From positions 372,001 to 436,000 of the forward strand of contig NZ_JAULSA010000001.1 of NCBI RefSeq assembly GCF_030518235.1: a stretch of 64,000 nt of DNA, written 5' to 3'. Within the stretch, counting starts at the first letter, position 1. Each line of letters opens with the position of its first letter. The translations under genes and the position numbers were made by a program. Below, piece by piece: positions 16,006-25,700 of this stretch. Origin of the DNA: Saccharibacillus sp. CPCC 101409 (lineage in GTDB: Bacteria > Bacillota > Bacilli > Paenibacillales > Paenibacillaceae). The notes below the pieces were generated by a model. The model was not told where the DNA came from, did not search any database, and saw nothing but the letters and a program-made list of their open reading frames with translations.

Positions 16006-18300
16006 ATGAAAAATATCAAATGGGAGCTGCCGGCTCCGCGCAAAGCGGCGACGGCGGTTCTGGCGGCCGCCATACTGTGCGCGCCGGTGCTGCCGCAGGG
16101 AGCGTCCGCCGCGGAAACCGGCGAATCGGCCAATTTCTCGGCGTCCGCGCTGACAGGCTCGATCCCGGAAGGAGCGAAAGTGTCGTCGGCAAGCGCGGCG
16201 GCTTCGGTGCAGAAGCTGTTCGCCAACCTGACGCCGTCGCTTGTAACCAATGTGGATTACAGCGCTTATTACGAAGCGGAGAGCAGCTCGAACAAAACAT
16301 GGAGACTTACATATACGCTCTCGGCCCGCGAAGAACAAACGGTGTCCGTATCGGTCGACGCCGTAAGCGGCGAAGTCGTTGATGCTTATCTGCCTGATTC
16401 CAAGCCGGCAAACGGAGCCGCGGAACTGTCGCGCGAGCAGGCTTCGGAGCAGGCTGAGCGTTTCCTGCTGCGCGCGATGCCGGACAAGAAAAGCGGCGAC
16501 TTCGCTGCGATGGATCTTCCGTACGAGTACGGAAGCAGTAAACTGACGCCGCTGTTCGGCAGAGCCGGCTACAGCTTTTCGTACGGCCTCAAAGTGAACG
16601 GCGTGGTGTCGCGCAGCGAAACGGCCTATGTCTCGATCGGATCGGGCGGCGAAGTCGTCGGCTATTCGCGTTCGCTCAACCGGCTGCCTTATCCGTCGGC
16701 GTCGCCGAAAGTATCGGCCGATGCCGCGCTTAAGAAGTACACCGAAGACTTCGGCCTGAAGCTGGCTTACGTGCCCGTCAATCCCGGCGTTGCGCAGCCG
16801 ACAAGCTACGAGCTCGGCTATATCGCGGAAGACCGCTCGGCGATGCCGCTCGACGCCGCGACCGGCGAAATCCTGGACGCGTCGAGCGGGCTGCCTTACG
16901 TGTCGGCCGCGGACGGCAAAGACGCGCTGGAAGCCGGCGGCGCCGAATCGCTGCTTGCCCCGCTCAAAACGGAAGACGCGGCGCAGCGCCAGCTTGAGAA
17001 GCTGGGTCTGGTTCCGTCGGGGTATAAACTGGGCGGGCAGCAGACGTATACCCAGGATTATCCGAAGAAGAATTCCAAGGTCTGGGTACTGGACTTCAAC
17101 CGGACAACCAAAGGTTCTTCGGGAAATATCAATGCGCAGCTCAGCGCCGACAACGGACAGCTCTACAATTACTCCATATACAGCGATAAGAGCGGGACGG
17201 GGAGTGTGCAGCCGACGGAACAAAGTCGTTCCGCCGCGCTGAATTGGGCCGGCAAACTGCTGCCGAACGCGCGGCAGTGGCGGCTGGTTTCGGCGCCCAA
17301 AGCCGGAGACTGGTCGCTGGCTTACGGATTTCAGCGGTTCGAGTCCGGCATCCCGGTCGTCGGCGATACCGCCAGCGTGACGGTCGATGCAAGCGGCGCG
17401 CTGACCGAGTTCTATTACAACGAACCTTCGTCGTCGCAAAGTGTGACGCTTCCCGCGCCTTCCTCCGCCAAGCTGACGCCGGAACAAGCCCGTAAAGCGT
17501 TTCTGGATAACCTGAAACTGGACTTGTATTATACGCGCTTCGATCGTCCGGCCGCGGCCGCTTCGTCGCAGTCCGTCTCGGAAATCAAGCTGACCTACGT
17601 GCCGATGCTGAAAACGGGCGGCTTCCTTGAAGCCGGTACGGTGCTGGACGCGAATACCGGCAAGTGGAAAACGCTCTACGGCGGCGATATCCAGGCATCG
17701 CCCTCGGCTTCCGCAGCGGATATCGAAGACCATGCGCAGGAAGCCGCTTTGCGCGAACTGCTCGATCACGGCGTGCTCGTGCCGGACGAGGCGGGCAAAG
17801 TAAATCCCGATACGCCGCTGACGCGCGGCGAATGGACCGTTATGCTGGCGCGTTCCCTGCAGCCGGGCTTCGATTCGTATTACGGCTATGCGACGGGCGC
17901 CAAGCTGTTCCGCGATGTGGACACGAACAGCCCGTACCAGGACGCGATCGCTTTTCTGTCCGCGCAGGGCTGGTTGAAGCCGGATCAGGCGGCCGACTTC
18001 AATCCCGAGTCCGCTTTGACCCGGGACAGCCTGGCTCCGCTGCTGATGCAGATGCTGAAATACGACAAGCTTGCGTCTTATTACAATTCGAACGTCGATC
18101 TGCCGGGTATCGGCGACGCGGACAAGATCGTCCACAAAGGCGACGCCGCGCTGGCGATCAAGCTGGGCCTGCTGCCCGCGGAGAACGGAAAGTTCCTGCC
18201 GGATCGGACGATCAGCCGGGCCGACGCCGCCCTGGTGCTGACCCGACTGGCCGGTCTGCAGGGCAAAACGGATTCGTTTATGAACTGGAACTCCTGGTAA
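16006..18300 (+). CDS. Secreted YcdB/YcdC-domain protein with C-terminal SLH repeats
   Basis: 764 residues. Signal peptide 1-37, with cleavage after an ASA-like site. Residues 40-550 are beta-rich repeats with alternating EVVDAYLPDS, GEVVGYSRSL and GEILDASSGLPY turns. This is the YcdB/YcdC (PepSY-related) arrangement common in Paenibacillaceae. From about 574 on there are three SLH modules, which bind pyruvylated secondary wall polymer, so the protein is displayed on the wall. The function of YcdB domains is not settled; PepSY-like modules often restrain proteases, and two subtilases follow directly, so a protease-modulating role is possible. AGGAGAA precedes the ATG. Confidence 0.8.
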   Translation: MKNIKWELPAPRKAATAVLAAAILCAPVLPQGASAAETGESANFSASALTGSIPEGAKVSSASAAASVQKLFANLTPSLVTNVDYSAYYEAESSSNKTWRLTYTLSAREEQTVSVSVDAVSGEVVDAYLPDSKPANGAAELSREQASEQAERFLLRAMPDKKSGDFAAMDLPYEYGSSKLTPLFGRAGYSFSYGLKVNGVVSRSETAYVSIGSGGEVVGYSRSLNRLPYPSASPKVSADAALKKYTEDFGLKLAYVPVNPGVAQPTSYELGYIAEDRSAMPLDAATGEILDASSGLPYVSAADGKDALEAGGAESLLAPLKTEDAAQRQLEKLGLVPSGYKLGGQQTYTQDYPKKNSKVWVLDFNRTTKGSSGNINAQLSADNGQLYNYSIYSDKSGTGSVQPTEQSRSAALNWAGKLLPNARQWRLVSAPKAGDWSLAYGFQRFESGIPVVGDTASVTVDASGALTEFYYNEPSSSQSVTLPAPSSAKLTPEQARKAFLDNLKLDLYYTRFDRPAAAASSQSVSEIKLTYVPMLKTGGFLEAGTVLDANTGKWKTLYGGDIQASPSASAADIEDHAQEAALRELLDHGVLVPDEAGKVNPDTPLTRGEWTVMLARSLQPGFDSYYGYATGAKLFRDVDTNSPYQDAIAFLSAQGWLKPDQAADFNPESALTRDSLAPLLMQMLKYDKLASYYNSNVDLPGIGDADKIVHKGDAALAIKLGLLPAENGKFLPDRTISRADAALVLTRLAGLQGKTDSFMNWNSW

Positions 18301-18319
18301 GCTTCCGATCCTTCCGTCG

Positions 18320-18354
18320 AAGCGCCGTCTCTTATATAGAGGCGGCGCTTTTTT
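18320..18354 (+). terminator. Intrinsic terminator after the YcdB-SLH gene
   Basis: AAGCGCCGTCTC pairs with GAGGCGGCGCTT (one G-T pair) around a 7-nt loop, followed by four more T. The following 18355-18800 is A/T-rich, holds no ORF I support and probably carries the protease promoter, which I cannot place with confidence. Confidence 0.85.
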
Positions 18355-18815
18355 GCATATAGGCGAAAGCAAGAACGCTAAACGGACAATGTTCGGGAAT
18401 TCCGTCTAAAGCCAAGCGTTCGACTAGGATATAAGAGCGAAAATACGCAAAAACGAACAGCGTGTTCGGATTAATTATAGGAATTGTAAAGAAATTCAAT
18501 TCCACGGCATAATTAAAGTTTATAAGATGTCGAAAACTTGAAACTTTATGCTCAAAAGCAAGCATGCTTACCGTGTCTTTAGTCGTGGATGTGAAAAAGG
18601 AACCGGGTGGAAAACAAATGTAAAATAAGACTTTTGCTTACTTTAAAAGAATGTAAACTTAGGTACAGCGAATGAAAAAGAATTTGATTCGACAAAATTC
18701 GCGGTTTTGTATTTTTGAAACAGTTTGCGCAAAAAATTTACAGGTGGTCAACTATTGAGACAGATGCTAACATAGGGGCCAAGCTTTTTGACAACAAAAC
18801 AAAAGGAGGGAAGGC

Positions 18816-18932
18816 TTGACGGCTGTTTCCGGGCTTGTTCAGGTATTCAATGTGAGTATACCTGACGAGGTGTGCAATGATCTTCACGCTCGACTATATT
18901 CCGACAACGAGAAAGAGGGGAAGTTTCTTTGA
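18816..18932 (+). CDS. Short leader ORF translationally coupled to the subtilase
   Basis: A TTG start 6 nt after a near-perfect AAAAGGAGGG opens a 38-codon frame. It begins LTAVSGLVQVFN and ends EKEGKFL. Its TGA stop overlaps the TTG start of the protease as TTGA (18929-18932). There is no hydrophobic segment, one Cys and no known motif. The arrangement suggests translation of the leader delivers ribosomes to the weak TTG of the protease gene. The ribosome site is the strongest in the region, but whether the peptide is stable is unknown. Confidence 0.5.
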   Translation: MTAVSGLVQVFNVSIPDEVCNDLHARLYSDNEKEGKFL

Positions 18933-21900
18933 AAAAAGAGCATCAATTTTTCCGTAAAGTTTCCGGCGCGTCGCTCAGTCTGGCTTTGGTGCTGGGAGCC
19001 GCGATTCCGGTCGCCTCGGCATCGGCCCAATCGCAGAAAGAACTGGTCCCTTACAAGCTGTCCAAGCCTTCGCTAAGCGAAACGGCGAATACAGGCGTTA
19101 TGCGTTCGCTGGCGGTCCAGACCGTCGATCCCGCGTCGATTATCTCGCCCAAACTGGATACCAAGTCTCTACATAAAGTGCGCGCCATCGTCCAGCTCAG
19201 CGGAGAACCCGTAGCGGCGGCGGAATCGTCCGCCGAAGAATCGGGTCTGCGCAGCTTCTCCTCCGCTTCGGCCGAACAGCTGGTCGATACGCAGCAGTCT
19301 TCCTTCGTCAGCCGGGCCGCCGCGCTCGGCGTCGATCTGCAGGTCAACTACCAGTACAATACGGTGCTGAACGGACTGGAAGTCACCGTGTCCGCGAAAG
19401 ACCTGACGACGCTGGCGACAATTCCGGGCGTTGTCTCGATCGACGAGAACCAGACGTATTACGAGATTCCGATCGAACAGAACGCGGCCGCGCCGGGCGA
19501 CAACTTCGAAGGCAGCCCGCTCGAACAGATGGGCGTCGACGAAGCATGGGCCGAAGGCTATACGGGCAAAGGCTTGAAAGTCGGCGTGATCGATACCGGC
19601 GTCGATTACCTGCACCCGGATCTCAAAGACGCTTATAAAGGCGGCTACGATTCGTTCGAGCAGGACAACGATCCGTACGAAGAACCGCCGATCGAGATCA
19701 ACGGCACGTCTTACGCGGGCACGAGCCACGGCACCCACGTGTCGGGCACGATCGTCGGCCGCGGCACCAACCCCACTTCGGATCTGGTGCAAAAAGGCGT
19801 CGCTTACGAAGCCGATCTGTATGTATACAAAGTGCTCGGCCGCAATATCGAAACCGGCCGCGCTTCGGGTTCCTCCGCGCAGGTGATCGACGGCATCGAG
19901 CATGCGGTCAAAGACGGCATGGACGTCATCAACCTGTCGCTGGGCTCGGATACCAACAAAGACCCGAATTCTCCGGACGCCGTAGCGATCAACAACGCGG
20001 TGCTGTCCGGCGTAACGGCGGTTATCGCGAACGGCAATGCGGCCGACGAAGGCCCGTATTACTACTCGCTGGGTTCGCCGGCATCGTCGCAGCTGGCGAT
20101 CTCGGTCGGAGCGGTCACAAGCGAAAGCAACCATTATAAAGGAACGTTTGCGGTTTCCGTAGGTGAGGATGCGCCTGACGAAGAAGCTCCGGCGAAGGAA
20201 ACGCCGAAAGAAGAAGCGGCTCCTGCGCCGGAAGAAGAAACGGCGGCGCCGGAATCCGGCCAAGAAACGCCGTCCTCCGATACGGACGGCGCTCAAACGC
20301 CGGAAGAAGCGGCGGCTGAGGCCGGAATCGAAAGCGGCTCGCCGGCGGAATCCGCGGAGCAGTCGGCGGCAGAAGAAGCGGCGGCCGAGCAGCCTGCGGC
20401 CGAACAACCGGCCGCATCGGAGCAGCCGAAGGCCGAGGCCATCACGCCGGCGGCAAGCGAAGAATTCGGTCCGTACACGACCGATCTGCTGGCCTGGAAA
20501 ACCGGACAAGACAACTTCGCTTCTTTGCTGGGAACGGAGCCGAACGAAGCGGTTTACGCCAACCTCGGCACCGATGCGGATTACGACGCGCTCGAAGCGG
20601 CCGGCATCGACGTAACGGGCAAAGTGGTCGTCGTTTCCCGCGGCAGCCTGACATTCGACGCGAAGGTTCGCGGCGCTTCGGCGCACGGCGCCAAAGCGAT
20701 CGTGATCTTCAACGGCAACGTTAAAGCAAGCAATCCGAACGAAGCGGATCTGTCCGAATCGATTGCGGGCCGCAACGATCCGGTCGGCTCGCTGGCGTTC
20801 CTGGGCGACAGCTTCGATTATGTGCCGTACTTCGATATGAGCGGCACCGAAGGCCGCGCGCTGGCAAGAACGGCGCTGGAACAGGATACGCCGGAATTCG
20901 AAATCACATTCGGCAGCGATTATCCGAAAGAAGTTGTCGAAGGCGACAAGATGGCGTCGTTCAGCTCCCGCGGTCCGAACGGCGACGACACGCTGAGCAT
21001 CAAGCCGGATCTGGTGGCGCCGGGCGTCAACCTGCTGTCGAGCTATCCGGAATACGGCAAGTTTATCGACGGCGTAAGCTACGACGAAGCGTACGCGCGT
21101 TCCAGCGGCACCAGCATGGCGACGCCGCACGTGGCGGGACTCGCTCTGCTGGTTAAGCAGAAGCACAAAGATTGGACGCCGTTCGACGTACGCGCCGCGC
21201 TGGCGAACACGGCGGATGTTATCGCCGACGAAGAAGGCACGCCGTACGATGTGTACTCGCAGGGCGCGGGCCGCGCTTATGTAGCGGATGCGCTGCACAC
21301 GCCGGCGCTGCTCCAGGCGGTGGAAGAAATCAAGATCCTCAATACGGATCTGATCGAAGTGCCGGTGACGAACTACGCGTCGTCGACATCCTTCGGCGTG
21401 GTCAACGCGGACAGCGGCGCGCTGACGCACAAGCTTCAATTGAAAAATACGTCCGGTGCGCCGGTGCAGTATGCGGCAAGCGTGAAGTGGCATACGGACG
21501 TGACGTCCGATCCGAACGGACCTACTCCGACACCGGATACAAGCAAGATCGCGGTACAATTGACGGGCCTCGGCGCAGGCGGCGCAGTCAGCGCTTCCGC
21601 CGGTCAATCGACGCAATTCGGGCTGGAGATCGATCCGGCGTCCGATGCGGCGAAAGGCGTGTACGAAGGCGAAGTGGTGCTGCAAGCTTCCGGCCAGCCG
21701 GAACTGCATCTTCCGTTCGCGGTGCATATCGGCGACGAGAAGCCGGCAACCGGCTTCGGCATCCAGGATATCGAGCTGACGAACCGGATCATTACGCCGG
21801 ACGGCGACGGCAACCGTGATACGACGGACGTTTCCTTCACTCTGTCGGCGACTAACGTGAACTATGTGCAGATTGCCGTTTACGGCATCGACGACCAGTA

Positions 21901-22450
21901 TATCGGCCTGCTCGGCCAGATCTACGACGAAGACGCGTCCGGCAAGCTGCAAATTCTGGACCCGGGCCGTTATACGTTCGAAGATCTGGACAACGTATAT
22001 CTCGACGAAGACACCGGCAAGATCGGACGTCTGCCGGAAGGGTCGTACCAACTGGAACTGATGGCCGTTCAATTGACGCCTAACGGAACCATTGCAAAGG
22101 ATCAGTACGGCAATCCGATCCAGTATAAGGCTTACTCCAGCTACCGGATCGCGGAACGCCGCATCCTGCTGGTCGAAGAAGCGATTGCGGCTTTCGATAA
22201 GCAGGCGGCGATCGTCAATACGACCCGTATCGGCCCGAACGTACTGAAGCTGACTTCGACCGAAGAAGTCAAGTTCCAGGTTACGGGAAGCGACCATCCG
22301 AATCTGATCAACAGCAAAGGCGCTCTGCGCGCCCTGCCGAAAGAACCGACGGTCGTGAATCTGGAAGTTACCGCTTATTATAAGAAGAATTCCAGAATCA
22401 GCGAGTCGTTTACCGTGCCGGTTACCCTGTATCCGGGCAGCGGAAAATAA
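18929..22450 (+). CDS. Secreted subtilisin-like serine protease (S8) with PA and C-terminal Fn3-like domains
   Basis: 1173 residues. Signal peptide 1-33, I9-type propeptide about 75-185, S8 catalytic domain with Asp222 (VIDTGVD), His267 (SHGTH) and Ser729 (GTSMATPH); the oxyanion Asn is in IANGN (368-370). Between His and Ser the fold is interrupted by a Glu/Ala/Pro-rich disordered run (412-510) and a protease-associated domain (about 520-665). From 790 on there are beta-sandwich domains like those of C5a-peptidase-type subtilases, including one with ITPDGDGNRDTTDVSF. No SLH or sortase signal is present, so it should be released. The start is TTG after AGAGGGGAAG, overlapping a leader ORF. 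Confidence 0.93.
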   Translation: MKKEHQFFRKVSGASLSLALVLGAAIPVASASAQSQKELVPYKLSKPSLSETANTGVMRSLAVQTVDPASIISPKLDTKSLHKVRAIVQLSGEPVAAAESSAEESGLRSFSSASAEQLVDTQQSSFVSRAAALGVDLQVNYQYNTVLNGLEVTVSAKDLTTLATIPGVVSIDENQTYYEIPIEQNAAAPGDNFEGSPLEQMGVDEAWAEGYTGKGLKVGVIDTGVDYLHPDLKDAYKGGYDSFEQDNDPYEEPPIEINGTSYAGTSHGTHVSGTIVGRGTNPTSDLVQKGVAYEADLYVYKVLGRNIETGRASGSSAQVIDGIEHAVKDGMDVINLSLGSDTNKDPNSPDAVAINNAVLSGVTAVIANGNAADEGPYYYSLGSPASSQLAISVGAVTSESNHYKGTFAVSVGEDAPDEEAPAKETPKEEAAPAPEEETAAPESGQETPSSDTDGAQTPEEAAAEAGIESGSPAESAEQSAAEEAAAEQPAAEQPAASEQPKAEAITPAASEEFGPYTTDLLAWKTGQDNFASLLGTEPNEAVYANLGTDADYDALEAAGIDVTGKVVVVSRGSLTFDAKVRGASAHGAKAIVIFNGNVKASNPNEADLSESIAGRNDPVGSLAFLGDSFDYVPYFDMSGTEGRALARTALEQDTPEFEITFGSDYPKEVVEGDKMASFSSRGPNGDDTLSIKPDLVAPGVNLLSSYPEYGKFIDGVSYDEAYARSSGTSMATPHVAGLALLVKQKHKDWTPFDVRAALANTADVIADEEGTPYDVYSQGAGRAYVADALHTPALLQAVEEIKILNTDLIEVPVTNYASSTSFGVVNADSGALTHKLQLKNTSGAPVQYAASVKWHTDVTSDPNGPTPTPDTSKIAVQLTGLGAGGAVSASAGQSTQFGLEIDPASDAAKGVYEGEVVLQASGQPELHLPFAVHIGDEKPATGFGIQDIELTNRIITPDGDGNRDTTDVSFTLSATNVNYVQIAVYGIDDQYIGLLGQIYDEDASGKLQILDPGRYTFEDLDNVYLDEDTGKIGRLPEGSYQLELMAVQLTPNGTIAKDQYGNPIQYKAYSSYRIAERRILLVEEAIAAFDKQAAIVNTTRIGPNVLKLTSTEEVKFQVTGSDHPNLINSKGALRALPKEPTVVNLEVTAYYKKNSRISESFTVPVTLYPGSGK

Positions 22451-22502
22451 ACGGCGAGCGGGTGGACGCGCTTTGCGCGAAAGCCTTAGATCTCCTCAAG
22501 CA

Positions 22503-22544
22503 GCCGCCTTTTCGACTTAACCAAGTCGAAAAGGCGGCTTTTTT
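22503..22544 (+). terminator. Intrinsic terminator between the two subtilases
   Basis: A perfect 16-bp stem GCCGCCTTTTCGACTT/AAGTCGAAAAGGCGGC with an AACC loop and T6. It shows the paralogous proteases are separate transcripts. Confidence 0.95.
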
Positions 22545-22793
22545 GCGCGATAACTAGGAGACGGGCAAAAAAGACCTGGATTTTTATAGCCGAATCGTAC
22601 TGAAAAGAAGAAAAAATATTTTTCGTAGCGCGCAATTGAATAGGTAGTCTATTGGATGCGCGAGCTTGAAAAGCGGGGTAGGATAAATGTATTGTCAGTC
22701 ACTCTCTCGAAATTTACGCAAACGAATCGGGTTTCGCGCATGCCTGACCCGGACGTTTTTTACTCCATAACCAGTCAGAAAAGAGGGAAGTTG

Positions 22794-25700
22794 TTGAAGA
22801 AGAATAAACGAATGGCCCGAAAAGTATCCAATCTCTCGCTTGCGATGGCAATCACGGTCGGAACCGCTGTTCCGTACGCGGTGTTCGCCGAGCCCGCCGT
22901 CACGCCGCTGCCCTCTTCCGGAACGTCTTCCGCTCTGGAGCAGGCCCGCTCCGAAGCGCTGCTGAACGCCGCGGAAGCGCCGGAAAAAGAAGTCGTTTCG
23001 CCGGATGTGGATACAACCTCCCCGCACAAACAGCGGGTAATCGTGCAGCTCAGCCGCGATCCGCTTGCGGTCACGCAGTACGAAGCGGAGCAGAGCGACA
23101 GCACGTTCTCGCCGCAGTCGGCCGAACGCAGCATCGACGCGCAGCAGTCGTCGTTTGTCGGCGCGGCGGCCAAACTGGGCATCGCGTTGCAGGTCAATTA
23201 CACGTACGACACTGTACTCAACGGCATGGAGATCACCGTGTCTTCGCGCGATATTCCGAGATTGGCCGAAATTCCGGGCGTGATCTCGATCGACGCGAAC
23301 GAAACCTATCAGGAAGTTCCGGTCGAAGACGCGCCGCTTGCGCAGACCGATACCGAAGGCTACGATATCAATCCGCTGAAGCAGATCGGCGCAGACCGGG
23401 TCTGGTCGGAAGGGCTGAGCGGAGCCGGAATCAAAGTAGGCGTCATCGATACAGGCGTCGATTATCTGCATCCGGATCTCAAGGACGCTTACAAAGGCGG
23501 TTACGATTCGTTCAATAAAGACAACGATCCGTATGAAGACAAGCCAAGCGGAAGCTTCAGCGGCACGAATCACGGCACGCACGTCGCCGGCACGATTGTG
23601 GGCCGCAACGCCAATACCGGCGGCAGAGCCGCTCAGAAAGGCGTCGCTTACGGAGCCGATCTGTACGCTTATAAAGTGCTCGGTTACAACGCCGCCTCCA
23701 ATTCGGTCGGCGGCACGACGGCACAGGTCATCGACGGGATCGAACACGCCGTCAAAGACGGAATGGACGTCATCAACCTGTCGCTCGGTTCGGACGGGCA
23801 GAAAAGCACGACCAGCCCGGAATCGGTCGCGATCGACAATGCGGTGCTGAAAGGCATTACCGCCGTTGTCGCCAACGGCAATTCCGCGTCTTCGAGCGGC
23901 GGCAATTATTATTATACGATGGGTTCCCCAGCTTCCTCGCAGTTGGCGATTTCGGTCGGCGCGGTGGACAGCCCGTCGATCGCTTACTCCGCGAGCGCTA
24001 CCGCAAGCGTAGTCGTATCGGACTCTTCTTCGACGGCCAAAACGAACAGCTCGGCCGCGCCTTCTTCCGTTGACGCGCCGAAGACCGCCGAAGCGTCGTC
24101 CGATCGGGTTTCCGGCCCGTCGGCTGCGGAAGGATCGACTTCCGCCGCGCCGTCGGCCGACAGCGGAACTTCGGGCGAGAAGACTTTTGCGCCGCTTCAA
24201 GCGGGTAATGCGGAAGCCGTTTCTTCTGCGGCGGCTTTGGCCGATCCCGCTCAATTCGCTCCGGCGGACGAATCGGCCGTATCCGGCGGTGCGCCGTCGG
24301 ATACGGTCGCGGAAGCTCCGGCTGCCGAAGCCGGAGACACGCCGTCGGCGGCCGAAGTTTCGGACGCCGTCGATCCGGCCGAAGCACAGCCGGCAGGCGC
24401 GGAAGCCGGCGAACTGGAGCCGGCGGCGGAGAAAGCGCCGCAGTCCGGCGCCTATGCGCTCAAGCTCATGGCCTGGCAGACCGGCCGCACGGACTTCGCC
24501 GCGCAGCTCGGCACGAACGCGAATTCCGCGGTCTATGCCAATCTGGGCACGGCGGACGATTACGCCGCGCTGCTGAATAACGGCCAGGACCCGGCCGGTA
24601 AAGTTGTACTCGTGTCGCGCGGAGGCACTTCGCTGGAAGACAAGGTCGTGGCGGCCAAACAAGCCGGCGCCAAAGCGCTTGTGATCTTTAACGGCAATGT
24701 GTCCGCTTCGAACGCCGGTCAGGCGGATTTGTCGACGAGCATAAGCGGGCGCGACGGATTGATTGGAGCGGGAGGCTTCCTCGGCGAAGGCGCGAATTAT
24801 ATTCCGGTCTTCGATATGCAGGGTTCGCAGGGCCGGGCGCTGGCCCGCACGCTGACCGATCCGGCCAACGCGGGAGCGGCTTTCACGCTGAGCTTCGGCT
24901 CGTCTTATCCGTCCGCTTCGCAGGCGGGCGATCATGTGGCGCCGTTCAGTTCCCGCGGCCCGAACAGCGACGACGGTCTCAGCATCAAGCCGGACGTCGT
25001 CGCGCCGGGCGTGCAGATTACGTCCGCTTATCCGGCGTACGGCGGCAGTTACAATTCGGCTTACGCGCAGATGAGCGGCACCAGCATGGCTTCCCCGCAT
25101 GTAGCGGGCGCGGCGGCGCTGCTGAAGCAAAGCCACCCGGCCTGGTCGCCGGCGGATGTTCGCGCGGCGCTGGCGAACACGTCGGTTACCGTCTCCAACG
25201 CCGGCGGAACGCGCTACGACGTGTACTCGCAGGGCGCAGGCCGAATCGATGTTTTTAACGCCAATTCGACCCCGGCTCTGCTTCAAGTGATCGAGCCGAT
25301 GACGCTGCTGGACAAGAATCTCAATGCGTCGCAGATCGACAACTATGCGTCTTCCGCCGCTTTCGGCATGATGGCCGCGGGATCGTCGCAGTCCAAAACG
25401 CTTCAATTGAAAAACGTGTCGGGGAATTACGCAGGCTATTCGGCCAGCGTTCAGCTGAATCCGAGCGTCACAAGCGATCCGGGCAAGCCGGTCGCGACGC
25501 CGGATATCAACAAGATCCAGGCCAGCCTGTCCGGATTGAATCCGAACGGTGTCGTTTCGGCGGCAGCCGGCACAGCGTCCCAGTTCCAACTGAATATCAA
25601 AGTGGCATCCGATGCGCCGAGCGGCGTGTACGAAGGCCAGGTCGTACTGACCGCCACCGATCCGTTAAGTCCGACACTGCACCTGCCGTTCGTGCTGCAT

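Noticed and set aside
18355-18800. Riboswitch or T-box in the long A/T-rich leader of the first subtilase
   Set aside because: No AGGGTGGNACCGCG, SAM, TPP, FMN or cobalamin core sequence could be found; only the short leader ORF stands out.
22656-22793. Upstream in-frame ATG extension of the second subtilase
   Set aside because: No ribosome site precedes 22656 or the ATG at 22740; the signal peptide begins at the TTG at 22794, matching the paralogue.
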